Source: Nitrospirota bacterium
GTDB taxonomy: Bacteria > Nitrospirota > Thermodesulfovibrionia > Thermodesulfovibrionales > UBA6898
Direction of reading: 5' to 3'
Assembly (NCBI GenBank): GCA_021814475.1
Contig: JAKAIE010000033.1
Coordinates: 1 to 33,962, forward strand
DNA: 33,962 nucleotides
The translations under genes were made by a program, and so were the position numbers. The notes beneath the pieces were generated by a model. That model had not been told where the DNA came from. It was given only the letters and a program-made list of their open reading frames with translations, and searched no databases. Numbering within the stretch: the stretch's first letter is position 1; each line of letters begins with the position of its first letter. Shown here piece after piece: positions 7,403 through 15,274 of the stretch.

Positions 7403-9550
7403 TCACGGCCGGCATACTCCCGAGACCCCATCCTGTGATGCAAGGGCCTTCTGATAAAATTTCATGGCATATTCCTTCGCCATCCTCCGGGTACTGAACA
7501 TCGGCGCCGTGCTCTTCATCGCCTCTTTCATGACCTTGACCCACGAGACCGGAACTCCTTCTTCATCCGCGCGGTAATAAAGGGGGATGATCTCCTTTTC
7601 GATTACGCTATAGAGGGCATCCGCATCATCTCTGCCTTCTCCTTCCCCGCTGCCGAAGATCCATCCGTTCTTACCGTTATAGCCCTCAGGCCACCACCCG
7701 TCAGGAACGCTCAGATGAGGAACGCCGTTGAGGGACGCCTTCATGCCGCTCGTACCGGACGCCTCCATCGGCGGCAGCGGGTTGTTCAGCCAGAGGTCGA
7801 CTCCGTGGACAAGGTACTGGGCAAGCTGCTCTTCGTGGTTTTCGACAAAGGCGATCCTCCCGCCGAGAGAATGATCCTGCGCAAACTGGAAGACCCTCTG
7901 CAGTATCCTCTTGCCATTGTCGTCTGCGGGATGGGCCTTGCCTGCGAATATGATCTGGAGCGGCTGCCACGTATTGTTCAGAAGCCTTTTCAGACGTTCC
8001 AGATTACTGAAGATGAGGTCTGCCCTCTTATATTCCGCAAAACGCCTGGCAAAACCTATCGTCAGGGCCGAGGGGTCAAGGAGGGTGCCCCCTGCAACGA
8101 TATTCACCGGGTTGACGCTGTCTTCCACCCAGCGTATCCTCGACCTGTTCCGGATGAAATTAATCAGCTTCATCTTCAGCCAGTAATGGACCTCCCAGAG
8201 CTTCCTGTCAGGGATATCGTCTATCATCTCCCAGATCACCGGGTCGTCGTGGTCCTCGAGCCAGCCGGGGTCGAGATACCGGTTGAGGAGCAGTTCGACC
8301 TTCGGCTCGATCCATGTCGGGACGTGGATGCCGTTGGTGATCGCGTCGATCGGGACATCTTCTTCAGCCCTGTCAGGCCAGAGACTGTGCCACATCCTCC
8401 TGGCGACCTCCCCATGCCTCCTGCTGACGCCGTTGCGGTAGTCGGTCATCCTGAGGGCAAAGGCGGTCATATTGAAACCCGCGTTCGGATCTTCGGGGTG
8501 GACACCGAGCCGGAAAAAGGCATCTCTGGTAAGCCCGAGCATCTGGTAGTAATTCCCGAAATACTTGTCCATGAGGTAAAAAGGAAAGACGTCATGCCCG
8601 GCCGGCACAGGCGTATGCGTCGTAAAAACGGATGTGGCCTTCACCGCTTCAACAGCCGTTTCGTAACTCGTCCCACCCGCAATCCGCTCCCTGATTCTCT
8701 CGAGAAGCGCAAAGGCGGGATGCCCTTCGTTGAGGTGCAGCACGGAATGCCTGATCCCGAGAACATTCAGGACCTCGCTGCCTCCTATGCCGAGGACGAT
8801 CTCCTGCCGCAGCCTCTGTTCGATGTCGCCGATATAGAGATGCGCGGAGATCCCCCTGTTCCACGGACTGTTCTGTTCGATATCCGTGTCGAGCAGATAC
8901 AGGGGGACCCTGGCCACATAGACCTTCCAGACCGAGACATGGATAGGGGGCTCGATAAAGGGGACCCTGACCACAAGATGCTGCCCCTTGTCATCGAGCA
9001 CCCTTGTGATCAGCGCCGAGTCACGGTCGATCGGCTCATCGATATTCTCCTGCCAGCCGTCGGCCCTTATCCGCTGGCGCATATAGCCGTCGGGATACAT
9101 GAAGCCTACCGCCACGAGCGGCACGCCGAGATCGCTGCATTCCTTGAGGTAGTCCCCTGCGAGGAACCCCAGCCCCCCTGCATAAAAGGGCAGGGAGTGA
9201 TGCAGCCCGTATTCTGCAGAAAAATAGGCGATCGGCAGCGGGCACTCGCTCCGGATATTCTCCGGGAACCATCCACCCCTCGCCCCGATCTCCTTCTGAA
9301 ACCTGGAGATGACGACATCGTAATGACGAAGGTATTCCTGGTCGCGTGCCGCGTTCTCCAGGATCTCGGGAGGAAGCTCCTTCAACAGCTTCACGGGATT
9401 GTGGCTGCTTTCCTTCCAGGCGGTGCGATGGAGGCTCTTGAAGAGCATCCTCGCAGCGGGATGCCAGCTCCACCAGAGGTTATAGGCCAGTCGGCCGAGC
9501 CCGGATATGCGGCCCGGGATATTGGGGAATTCAGGTCTGATATCGTCCAT
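7403..9550 (-). CDS. glgP: Alpha-glucan (glycogen/starch) phosphorylase, GT35, short form
   Basis: The 715-aa enzyme releases glucose-1-phosphate from glycogen or maltodextrin. It starts with the DUF3417 region typical of the short bacterial/archaeal phosphorylases (ISGLGRLAYNLWWSWHP), continues with CPLPIAYFSAEYGLHHSLPFYAGGLG-type sequence, HLNEGHPAF and TTHTPVPAGHD. It carries the PLP-lysine region EASGTSGMKASLNG and then NGWIFG. It is shorter than the E. coli MalP/GlgP form (about 800-815 aa), as expected for this subfamily. ATG at 9550 is used; there is no clear Shine-Dalgarno, but an extended -10 box sits just upstream. The gene probably forms an operon with the Fe-S protein at 6539-7372. 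Confidence 0.93.
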   Translation of the reverse strand: MDDIRPEFPNIPGRISGLGRLAYNLWWSWHPAARMLFKSLHRTAWKESSHNPVKLLKELPPEILENAARDQEYLRHYDVVISRFQKEIGARGGWFPENIRSECPLPIAYFSAEYGLHHSLPFYAGGLGFLAGDYLKECSDLGVPLVAVGFMYPDGYMRQRIRADGWQENIDEPIDRDSALITRVLDDKGQHLVVRVPFIEPPIHVSVWKVYVARVPLYLLDTDIEQNSPWNRGISAHLYIGDIEQRLRQEIVLGIGGSEVLNVLGIRHSVLHLNEGHPAFALLERIRERIAGGTSYETAVEAVKATSVFTTHTPVPAGHDVFPFYLMDKYFGNYYQMLGLTRDAFFRLGVHPEDPNAGFNMTAFALRMTDYRNGVSRRHGEVARRMWHSLWPDRAEEDVPIDAITNGIHVPTWIEPKVELLLNRYLDPGWLEDHDDPVIWEMIDDIPDRKLWEVHYWLKMKLINFIRNRSRIRWVEDSVNPVNIVAGGTLLDPSALTIGFARRFAEYKRADLIFSNLERLKRLLNNTWQPLQIIFAGKAHPADDNGKRILQRVFQFAQDHSLGGRIAFVENHEEQLAQYLVHGVDLWLNNPLPPMEASGTSGMKASLNGVPHLSVPDGWWPEGYNGKNGWIFGSGEGEGRDDADALYSVIEKEIIPLYYRADEEGVPVSWVKVMKEAMKSTAPMFSTRRMAKEYAMKFYQKALASQDGVSGVCRP

Positions 9551-9556
9551 TGTTTC

Positions 9557-9565
9557 ATTATATCA
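9557..9565 (-). promoter_or_regulatory. Extended -10 box (TGATATAAT) abutting the glgP start
   Basis: On the minus strand TGATATAAT is followed by only 6 nt before the ATG at 9550, placing the likely start point at the start codon. The -35 region is poor, consistent with an extended -10 promoter. The arrangement resembles the one before 5491. Confidence 0.45.
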
Positions 9566-9625
9566 GAATATCAGACAGAGCCGCTGTATGAGTGCGGACG
9601 AAAATGCACCACGCTTCCCGGAATG

Positions 9626-9665
9626 AAACAGAAGAGGGGCAGGAAAATCCCTGCCCCTCTTCTGT
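9626..9665 (-). terminator. Terminator of the metF-metV-flavoprotein operon
   Basis: A perfect 16-bp stem (9628-9643 with 9650-9665, 6-nt loop) is followed on the minus strand by a short T run. It lies just after the metF stop and before the glgP promoter. Confidence 0.8.
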
Positions 9666-9681
9666 CAAAACTTATGAAAAG

Positions 9682-10662
9682 CTATTCTGTCGGGAATGTC
9701 GGCCTTGGATACAGTCCTGCAGCCTTCACGATCCCCTCGATCGCGGACTCCCATTCGATCGCCTGGATATGCACACCCCTGACACCGGGTGTCTCGAGGA
9801 CCTGCTGTACAAGTTCGACAGCGAGCTTGATGCCCTCGGCCTCCTGCAGTTCTCTGGCCTTCTTCTTGTCATCTCCGGCCGCCTCTTTCGCCTTGTTCAT
9901 CCGCTCGATCAGGGCCTTGGGGACAGAGACACCCGCAACAGAGGAATCCATATATTTCAGCATCATGGCAGACTTGGGCACGATAACGCCGCCCAGGATC
10001 GCCGTCTTCTCATGAAGCCCCATCTTCCGGATCTTCTCCATCTGGCTGCGGAAGAGCTCGATGTCGTAGATGCCCTGTGTCTGGATAAAGTCCGCTCCCG
10101 CGTTCACCTTCTTCAGGAGGTTCATCGGCCTGATGTCGATCGGGTCTCCCATAGGCGTCCAGGAGGCACCGATGAAGAACTTAGGCGCCACCTCCAGAGG
10201 GTCGCCACCCTCCTGCTTGGACTCGTCCCTCATTTTTTTGAGGATGCCGACGAGCTGGCAGGTGTCCACATCATAAACGTTCTTCGCGCCGGGATGGCCC
10301 TTGAGCCTTCCGGCCGCGCTGAAGCTCTGGTGGTCGCCCGCAAGGCAGAGACAGTTCTTCAGCCCCAGCGCCGAGGCGCCGAGGAGGTCCGCCTGCATCG
10401 CGATCCTGTTCCTGTCGCGGCAGGTCATCTGCATGACAGGCTCCAGGCCTTCCCTGAGGGCGATAGCTGCGGCGGCGATGCTCGATATGCGGACGACCGC
10501 CGTCTGGCAGTCGGTGATATTCGCCGCGTCGCAGAACCCCTTCAGGATGTTCGCCTTCTTTATCACTTCATGGGGATCGGCGGACATCGGAGGACCGAGT
10601 TCGGCCGTGACCGCCGGCTGACCGCTCTTGAGTACCTTTTCGAGATTGCTTCCGCTCTTCAT
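9682..10662 (-). CDS. metF: 5,10-methylenetetrahydrofolate reductase, catalytic subunit
   Basis: The 326-aa TIM-barrel flavoprotein interconverts methylene- and methyl-tetrahydrofolate in the methyl branch of the Wood-Ljungdahl pathway or in methionine synthesis. Family marks are the early acid residue in AVTAELGPP (E21), NITDCQTAVVRIS, MTCRDRNRIAMQADLLGA, LCLAGDH and QTQGIYDIELF. Its start overlaps the metV stop by one base (TAATG) with GGGAGG upstream, so translation is coupled. Pairing with a MetV-like subunit is the arrangement of acetogens and related anaerobes, where MetF cannot use NAD(P)H directly and works in a complex with redox partners. It is the last gene of the operon and is followed by a strong terminator. 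Confidence 0.92.
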   Translation of the reverse strand: MKSGSNLEKVLKSGQPAVTAELGPPMSADPHEVIKKANILKGFCDAANITDCQTAVVRISSIAAAAIALREGLEPVMQMTCRDRNRIAMQADLLGASALGLKNCLCLAGDHQSFSAAGRLKGHPGAKNVYDVDTCQLVGILKKMRDESKQEGGDPLEVAPKFFIGASWTPMGDPIDIRPMNLLKKVNAGADFIQTQGIYDIELFRSQMEKIRKMGLHEKTAILGGVIVPKSAMMLKYMDSSVAGVSVPKALIERMNKAKEAAGDDKKKARELQEAEGIKLAVELVQQVLETPGVRGVHIQAIEWESAIEGIVKAAGLYPRPTFPTE

Positions 10663-11378
10663 TACTTCTTACCTCCCTCTGACTCCGTCTTCTTTTCTTC
10701 CTGCTCCTCATACGCCCGGATATGTTCGAGGGATACCCTGCGAGGTCCGCCGTCGCGCGATGTTGACCAGTTCCGGGCCGGCTGGATCTCCGCCAGTTTT
10801 TCGAGTGTCCCGAGCTTCTTCATCCTCTCGACGATCAGGTACCATGCGCAATCGATATCCTTGCTCACCTCGCACTTGCCCTTGTTCGTGCCGCCGCAGG
10901 GACCGTTCATCAGGGTCTTGGAGCAGCGGGCGATCGGACAGATGCCTCCGGTCAGATGCAGGATGCAGTTCCCGCAGCCCGCGCAGAGCTCGACGAAGTC
11001 TCCCGGCGATTCGACGGCACCGTAAAACGAGGTGTTGATTCCCGGATAGACCGGGATCGTGCCTGTCCTGTCCGAGAGGAAATTGACACCTACGCCGCAG
11101 GCGGTCGAGAGGATCAGGTCATATTTCTTCAGGTCGTCCATGACCGGGACGAAATACTCAGGCTCGCAGTGGCGCATGACTGAGCTGAAATCGACCGTCA
11201 TCTCCTTCCCTTCCTGGCTGGCCCTCATCCGGAGGAGAGTCGCGATCGTCTCTGCCTCCTTTTCGCCACCTGCATGGCATATCGCCACACAGGTGTTGCA
11301 GCCGAAGACCAGGACCTTGTGAAAGTCCTTGACCATGCCCCAGATTTCATCGATCGGTTTTTGAGACCCAATGATCAT
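10662..11378 (-). CDS. metV: MetV-type subunit of methylenetetrahydrofolate reductase (MTHFR C-terminal family)
   Basis: The 238-aa protein matches the Zn/Fe-S-binding MTHFR_C family. It has FGCNTCVAICHAGGEKEAE near the N-terminus (C27, C30, C34), DLILSTACGVGVN in the middle, and a dense cysteine block between C132 and C177 (LCAGCGNCILH, GGICPIARCSK, NGPCGG, GKCEV, DIDCAW). Such subunits stabilise MetF and pass electrons to its FAD. A TTG at 11384 is in frame, but only 2 nt separate it from the GGAG; ATG 11378 has an 8-nt spacing and is preferred. The tail (EEQEEKKTESEGGKK) is charged. It is preceded by the fusion flavoprotein gene and followed directly by metF. Confidence 0.88.
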   Translation of the reverse strand: MIIGSQKPIDEIWGMVKDFHKVLVFGCNTCVAICHAGGEKEAETIATLLRMRASQEGKEMTVDFSSVMRHCEPEYFVPVMDDLKKYDLILSTACGVGVNFLSDRTGTIPVYPGINTSFYGAVESPGDFVELCAGCGNCILHLTGGICPIARCSKTLMNGPCGGTNKGKCEVSKDIDCAWYLIVERMKKLGTLEKLAEIQPARNWSTSRDGGPRRVSLEHIRAYEEQEEKKTESEGGKK

Positions 11379-11400
11379 AATCAATACTCCTTTGTATTAA

Positions 11401-11422
11401 AATCCCTGTTTTGTTCGGGATT
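11401..11422 (-). other. Small hairpin in the metV leader
   Basis: AATCCC and GGGATT arms surround a 10-nt loop and are followed on the minus strand by TTAAT. With the adjacent 28-nt palindrome it could attenuate transcription between the flavoprotein gene and metV. The T run is short, so a full terminator is not claimed. Confidence 0.35.
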
Positions 11423-11435
11423 GCATTCATTACGA

Positions 11436-11463
11436 GTAGGGGCAATTCATGAATTGCCCCTAC
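11436..11463. repeat. 28-nt palindromic dispersed repeat (GTAGGGGCAATTC type)
   Basis: It is a perfect inverted repeat with 14-base arms and no loop, lying between the flavoprotein stop (11475) and metV. I recognise the core GGGGCAATTCATGAATTG as a widespread bacterial palindromic repeat, whose accidental translation gives the often-annotated string VGAIHELPL. It is inside the operon and could act as an mRNA-stability or attenuation element. Confidence 0.75.
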
Positions 11464-11474
11464 CTCAATCGCCC

Positions 11475-13571
11475 TTACCTTTTTCTCAACCCCAATTCCA
11501 TGATCCTGCCTGAAAAATCGTTGCAGACCGTTGCATAGGATTTGCCGTCCGATGAGTCCGCGGTCAGGAGCTCGACGCGGCCTGCCCCCATACCGAGCAT
11601 GGCGACAAGCTGCCGCGCCCTTTCGACGCGGGCCGCAACCCTCTGGCCTATCCCCTTGTACTTGCAGGACCCTCCGGCGCACTGCACCACCGCAACTCCG
11701 TCCGCGCCGCATTCGACAGCCTTCAGGATGTCATTGACATCCACGCGGCTCGTGCAGTGCACGGGGACCGTGCGGACGTTCTCCGGCAGCCTGTAGCCGA
11801 GCACTCCGAGATGGTGGGAGCAGAGGAACGCAACGACGAGCGGCTCACTGCGCGATGCGTCTAAAGGACCGACGATTTCTTTCATCGTATCCCGGACCTC
11901 CCTGACGTCGTAGCTGACCATGCTGATCGCCTGGCCGGGGCATTCCGGTGCGCAGAGGCCGCAGGCCTGGCAGAACTCCGGCCTGATCTCAGAGTACGAG
12001 GTGACCACCGGAGCACCGTACGGACAGACCCTCTGGCAGGTGAGACAGGCCATGCATTTGTTCTTGTCCACGACCGCGCCGCCGCCGCATCCGCGGCACC
12101 GGCCTGCCTCCTTCAGCGCAGTCTCCTCGTCGTAACTGAACTCGAAGGAGGCGAAGGAGTTGCAGCGGGTCTCGGGCGGAAGGTGTTTGATCGGCATACG
12201 GGGCTCCCTGTTGATCTTCTCGATCACATCGGGTGGCATCTGGGGAATCTTCTCTTTCTCATAGGAGGGGAGGTGATCTTCGATCTGCTCCCCCTGGAGA
12301 TACAGATGGATCGCCATCGCTGACTTGTGGCCGCTGGCAGCGGCTGCAATAGCAGAACCCGGACCGGTCACGACCTCTCCCGAGACAAAGACCCCCTTCG
12401 CGCTGCTCATCTGGGTCTTGGGGTCCCAGGCGACCCGGCCGCGGTCATCGACCTGGACCGCCGAGTCCTTCAGGAACCCTACGTTCGCCATCTGGCCGAT
12501 CGTGATAATGATCGTGTCCGCCTCTAACAGCTTCGTCTGGTTATTGTCAAAAGTCGGGCTGAACCTGCCGTTGGTGTCGAAGACCTGGGTGACCTTGACC
12601 ACCTCGAGCCCCTTCACCTTATCTCCTTCACGCCTGACAGCCTTCGGCCCCCAGCGGTGAGAGATCGTGATCCCCTCTTCGACCGCCTCGTCCACCTCCC
12701 ATTTCCAGGCAGGCATCTCCTCAGCGCTCTCGAGGCAGACCATCTCGACATTAGCAACACCGAGCCTTCTTGCGGAACGGGCCACGTCCATCGCCACGTT
12801 GCCTCCACCGATGACCAGGACCTTTTTGCCGAGGTCGGGTTTGCGGTCAAAGGCGACATCCTCGAGGAACGGGATCGCAAGCAGGACTCCGGGGCCTTCT
12901 ACTCCCGGGATATTGAGAGAGCGGCTGGACGAAAGTCCGACCGCAAGCAGCACAGCGTCATGGTTCGCGATGATCTCCTTCAGCGAGATGTCTCTTCCTA
13001 TCTCACAGTTCGTCTTCACCTCGACGCCCTTTGCAACGACATCGTCGATATCTTCCTTGAGCGCCTCCCTCGGCAGACGGTAAGGCGGTATCGCCGCCGC
13101 GAGCATGCCGCCGAGCACGGGATGGCGCTCGTAGATCGTGACCTTGTAGCCGAGGTCGGCCAGATCGTTCACCGCGGTCAGGCCGGCCGGACCGGAGCCG
13201 ATGACGCCGATGCTCTTGCCTTTCGTCTTTTCGACGAGCCTTCTCTTGTTCCTCCGGTATTCCGAGGACTTCTCGAGCGCAAACCTCTTCAGAGGCCTGA
13301 CCGCCAGAGGCTCATCTACGGAACAGCGCCTGCAGGACTGCTCGCAGGGGTGGTGGCAGATCATCGAACAGACGGAGGCTATCGGGTTGACAGACCGGAT
13401 CACCTCGAAGGCATCGGTATATCTCCCCTGGGCTATGAATCCCACATACGCCTGCACATCCGTATTCACCGGGCATGCCGCCCTGCAGGGTGAATAGGGT
13501 CTCGTCTCCTTCAGCGCGGCGACGCGCTGGAAATGGGTCCCTTTTTTCTCTTCAGCTGATTCACCAGACAT
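11475..13571 (-). CDS. GltD-like flavoprotein fused to ferredoxin and MvhD domains, MetFV partner
   Basis: The 698-aa protein combines four modules. First is an Fe-S Fer4_20 domain (about 15-115) with CRAACP (C29-C33) and a CSMICHHPCEQSC cluster (68-80). Second is a glutamate-synthase-small-subunit-like flavoprotein: FAD motif IGSGPAGL (124-131) and NADPH-type motif IGGGNVAMD (254-262). Third are two ferredoxin motifs, CMACLTCQRVCP (506-517) and CQACGLCAPECP (534-545), preceded by CRGCGGG. Fourth is an MvhD (hydrogenase delta/[2Fe-2S]) domain (about 578-695) with VHCTSRVD and CAGGSC. In MvhD from memory the first motif is C-x2-C; here it reads LCSHH. The likely role is feeding electrons, perhaps NAD(P)H-derived, to MetFV. 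GAGGAG precedes the start. It is first in the operon. Confidence 0.85.
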   Translation of the reverse strand: MSGESAEEKKGTHFQRVAALKETRPYSPCRAACPVNTDVQAYVGFIAQGRYTDAFEVIRSVNPIASVCSMICHHPCEQSCRRCSVDEPLAVRPLKRFALEKSSEYRRNKRRLVEKTKGKSIGVIGSGPAGLTAVNDLADLGYKVTIYERHPVLGGMLAAAIPPYRLPREALKEDIDDVVAKGVEVKTNCEIGRDISLKEIIANHDAVLLAVGLSSSRSLNIPGVEGPGVLLAIPFLEDVAFDRKPDLGKKVLVIGGGNVAMDVARSARRLGVANVEMVCLESAEEMPAWKWEVDEAVEEGITISHRWGPKAVRREGDKVKGLEVVKVTQVFDTNGRFSPTFDNNQTKLLEADTIIITIGQMANVGFLKDSAVQVDDRGRVAWDPKTQMSSAKGVFVSGEVVTGPGSAIAAAASGHKSAMAIHLYLQGEQIEDHLPSYEKEKIPQMPPDVIEKINREPRMPIKHLPPETRCNSFASFEFSYDEETALKEAGRCRGCGGGAVVDKNKCMACLTCQRVCPYGAPVVTSYSEIRPEFCQACGLCAPECPGQAISMVSYDVREVRDTMKEIVGPLDASRSEPLVVAFLCSHHLGVLGYRLPENVRTVPVHCTSRVDVNDILKAVECGADGVAVVQCAGGSCKYKGIGQRVAARVERARQLVAMLGMGAGRVELLTADSSDGKSYATVCNDFSGRIMELGLRKR

Positions 13572-13924
13572 TGATCGCTCCTCATCGGTAATGATTGTAA
13601 TAGTACCATATCGCTTCTGCGATTTCCCTGCACTTCCGCACGACCCTGTTTCCCGTGCGGCCCGTCGCTCTATAAGCTACCCCCCATACAAGACTAATAA
13701 ACTTATTAATTTATTTTATAGCTCCGCTTTGTCTTTCGAATACTCTTCAAGGGAAGAATAATCCGGAGACCGGCATCAATGACCACAGTATGCGAGGACC
13801 GGTTACCGTGATATAATGCTCTATATTACTACCTCTTCTTATCGGATTCGTGTATTTTAGCATCAATAAAAGCATATTGACACTATCGGGTGTACAGGAC
13901 GGAAATACCGTTCCGGAGGGTGAG
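13572..13924. other. Divergent intergenic region between the C1 operon and the PGK gene
   Basis: No gene is seen. It contains a TAATAA-AC-TTATTA dyad (13695-13708) in an AT-rich stretch that could be an operator for the minus-strand operon. It also has an extended -10 promoter for the plus strand (13809-13817) and about 100 nt of PGK leader. No clear sigma-70 promoter for the minus-strand operon was found. Confidence 0.5.
13809..13817 (+). promoter_or_regulatory. Extended -10 promoter (TGATATAAT) for the PGK gene
   Basis: An exact TGnTATAAT element lies about 108 nt before the ATG at 13925. The -35 hexamer at 17 nt is weak (TATGCG), as is usual for extended -10 promoters. The predicted start is near 13824. 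Confidence 0.5.
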
Positions 13925-15229
13925 ATGGAGACAAGCAGACTGAGCGCAGACCTGCCCCTGATACAGGACGCGGACCTCAACAACAGGGTGGTACTGGTCA
14001 GGTTCGACCATAACGTGGTCAAGGGGGGGGAGATCCGCGACCCCTTCAGGATAGACCGCACCATTGGGACACTATTCAACATCGTGGAAAGAGGCGGCAG
14101 GCCGATCCTGATGACCCATGTCGGAAGGCCGAAGGACAAGAAGGCGGGCAGGATTGTCTGCAGGCAGGAAGAGGCGGTGGACCCGATCGTAGCCTACCTC
14201 GAGCAGAAACTTCACGCCAGGTTCCATATCCCCCGATTCAGTCCCGATCCTGAGAAGGGCATACTCGGCATCGACACGTCGATCAACCTCGCGATCCGCG
14301 ATCTGAAGGAACGGAAGATAGGGGGTATCTACCTGCCAAACACTCGCTGGTTCCAGGGAGAAGAATCGGGGGGAGATTTGGCGGGACAATTCGCCCTGCA
14401 GCTGGCAGGCATCGCGGATATCTTCGTCAACGACGCCTTCGGATCATGGCAGCCGCATGCGTCGACCTATGACATCACGAGGCACCTCCCTTCGTATGCC
14501 GGTTTCCTGATGCAGCAGGAGATCCTGAACCTCAGCAGGGTGATCAACCCTGTAAGGCCTTTTGTGGCCGCGGTCGCGGGATCGAAATACGACACCAAGA
14601 TCAAACCCCTCTATGCGATCTATGAAAAGGTCGACAGGCTCATCCTCGGCGGCGTGATCTACAACACCTTTCTCTGCGCAAAATACGGCGTCAGAATTCA
14701 AGGGGTGTCTGACGGGGACATCGCGCTTGCGAAGGAGCTTGTGGAAAAGGATAAGATCGGGAAGAAGATCGTCGAACTCCCCTTTATCGTAGAGTCGGAT
14801 GTACTGGAAGGCCGTATAGAGGGGAAATATCGCACCCTGTCCGTCCGGGACTTTGAGCCCGGAAAGTCCTATGGATATATACTCGATATCGATCCCCGGT
14901 CATTCGAAGACCCTGCAGTCTCGGAGGCGATCGGGTCCGCAAAGACGATCTTCATCAACGCGGTCATGGGGTATACTCCCCATTTCACCGCAGGCTCCCA
15001 GGCCCTCGACCATACGATAGACAGCAACAGGGAGGCGATGAAGATGTACGGCGGAGGTGACACGCTCCAGGAGTTCAAGGACCTCTGTCCCGGCCTTTAC
15101 CTGTCGGTCATGGACAATGCGAACTATTATTTCTTTACCGGAGGCGGCACTGTCCTCACCGCGATAGAGGAGGGGAGCCCCTATGGACTGAAACCCGTCG
15201 GGGCCCTCATGAAACAAAAGGCGGGCTGA
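13925..15229 (+). CDS. pgk: Divergent phosphoglycerate kinase
   Basis: The 434-aa protein follows the two-domain PGK plan: 3-phosphoglycerate-binding VRFDHN (25-30, normally RVDFN), THVGRP (64-69, normally HLGRP) and FVNDAFGSW; nucleotide-domain FVAAVAGSKYDTKI (normally GGAKVSDKI), MYGGGDTL and TGGGTVL. The usual WNGPMGVFE motif reads INAVMGYTPHF. Catalytic landmarks are thus present but several motifs depart from canonical PGK, so this may be a paralogue or a deep-branching form. Start 13925 is chosen over the upstream in-frame GTG (13850) because GGAGGG precedes it by 4 nt and homology begins after it. Canonical PGK makes ATP from 1,3-bisphosphoglycerate in glycolysis. Its last codons form part of a terminator hairpin. 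Confidence 0.82.
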   Translation: METSRLSADLPLIQDADLNNRVVLVRFDHNVVKGGEIRDPFRIDRTIGTLFNIVERGGRPILMTHVGRPKDKKAGRIVCRQEEAVDPIVAYLEQKLHARFHIPRFSPDPEKGILGIDTSINLAIRDLKERKIGGIYLPNTRWFQGEESGGDLAGQFALQLAGIADIFVNDAFGSWQPHASTYDITRHLPSYAGFLMQQEILNLSRVINPVRPFVAAVAGSKYDTKIKPLYAIYEKVDRLILGGVIYNTFLCAKYGVRIQGVSDGDIALAKELVEKDKIGKKIVELPFIVESDVLEGRIEGKYRTLSVRDFEPGKSYGYILDIDPRSFEDPAVSEAIGSAKTIFINAVMGYTPHFTAGSQALDHTIDSNREAMKMYGGGDTLQEFKDLCPGLYLSVMDNANYYFFTGGGTVLTAIEEGSPYGLKPVGALMKQKAG

Positions 15230-15247
15230 TCTTCCGATCAGCCCGCC
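15220..15247. terminator. Terminator hairpin shared by the convergent PGK and helicase genes
   Basis: A perfect 12-bp stem (15220-15231 with 15236-15247) closes a TTCC tetraloop. On the minus strand it is followed by TTTTG, so it works best for the helicase transcript. The PGK stop codon (15227-15229) lies inside the stem. Confidence 0.75.
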
Positions 15248-15274
15248 TCTCAGGACTTCCAGTCCCTCTTGTCT

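Noticed and set aside
7715..10015. 766-codon open frame on the plus strand across glgP and the end of metF
   Set aside because: It is antisense to two clear genes and has no recognisable domain or ribosome-binding site. It arises from the GC-rich third positions of the opposite strand.
9592..11025. 477-codon plus-strand frame over metF and metV
   Set aside because: It is a shadow of two well-supported minus-strand genes; its product has no family features.
13877..13907. TTGACA as a second promoter just before the PGK gene
   Set aside because: No acceptable -10 box occurs at 16-18 nt, and the start point would fall on the ribosome-binding site.
13850..13924. Longer N-terminus for the phosphoglycerate kinase
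   Set aside because: The upstream GTG lacks a Shine-Dalgarno, while ATG 13925 has GGAGGG 4 nt upstream and homology starts after it.
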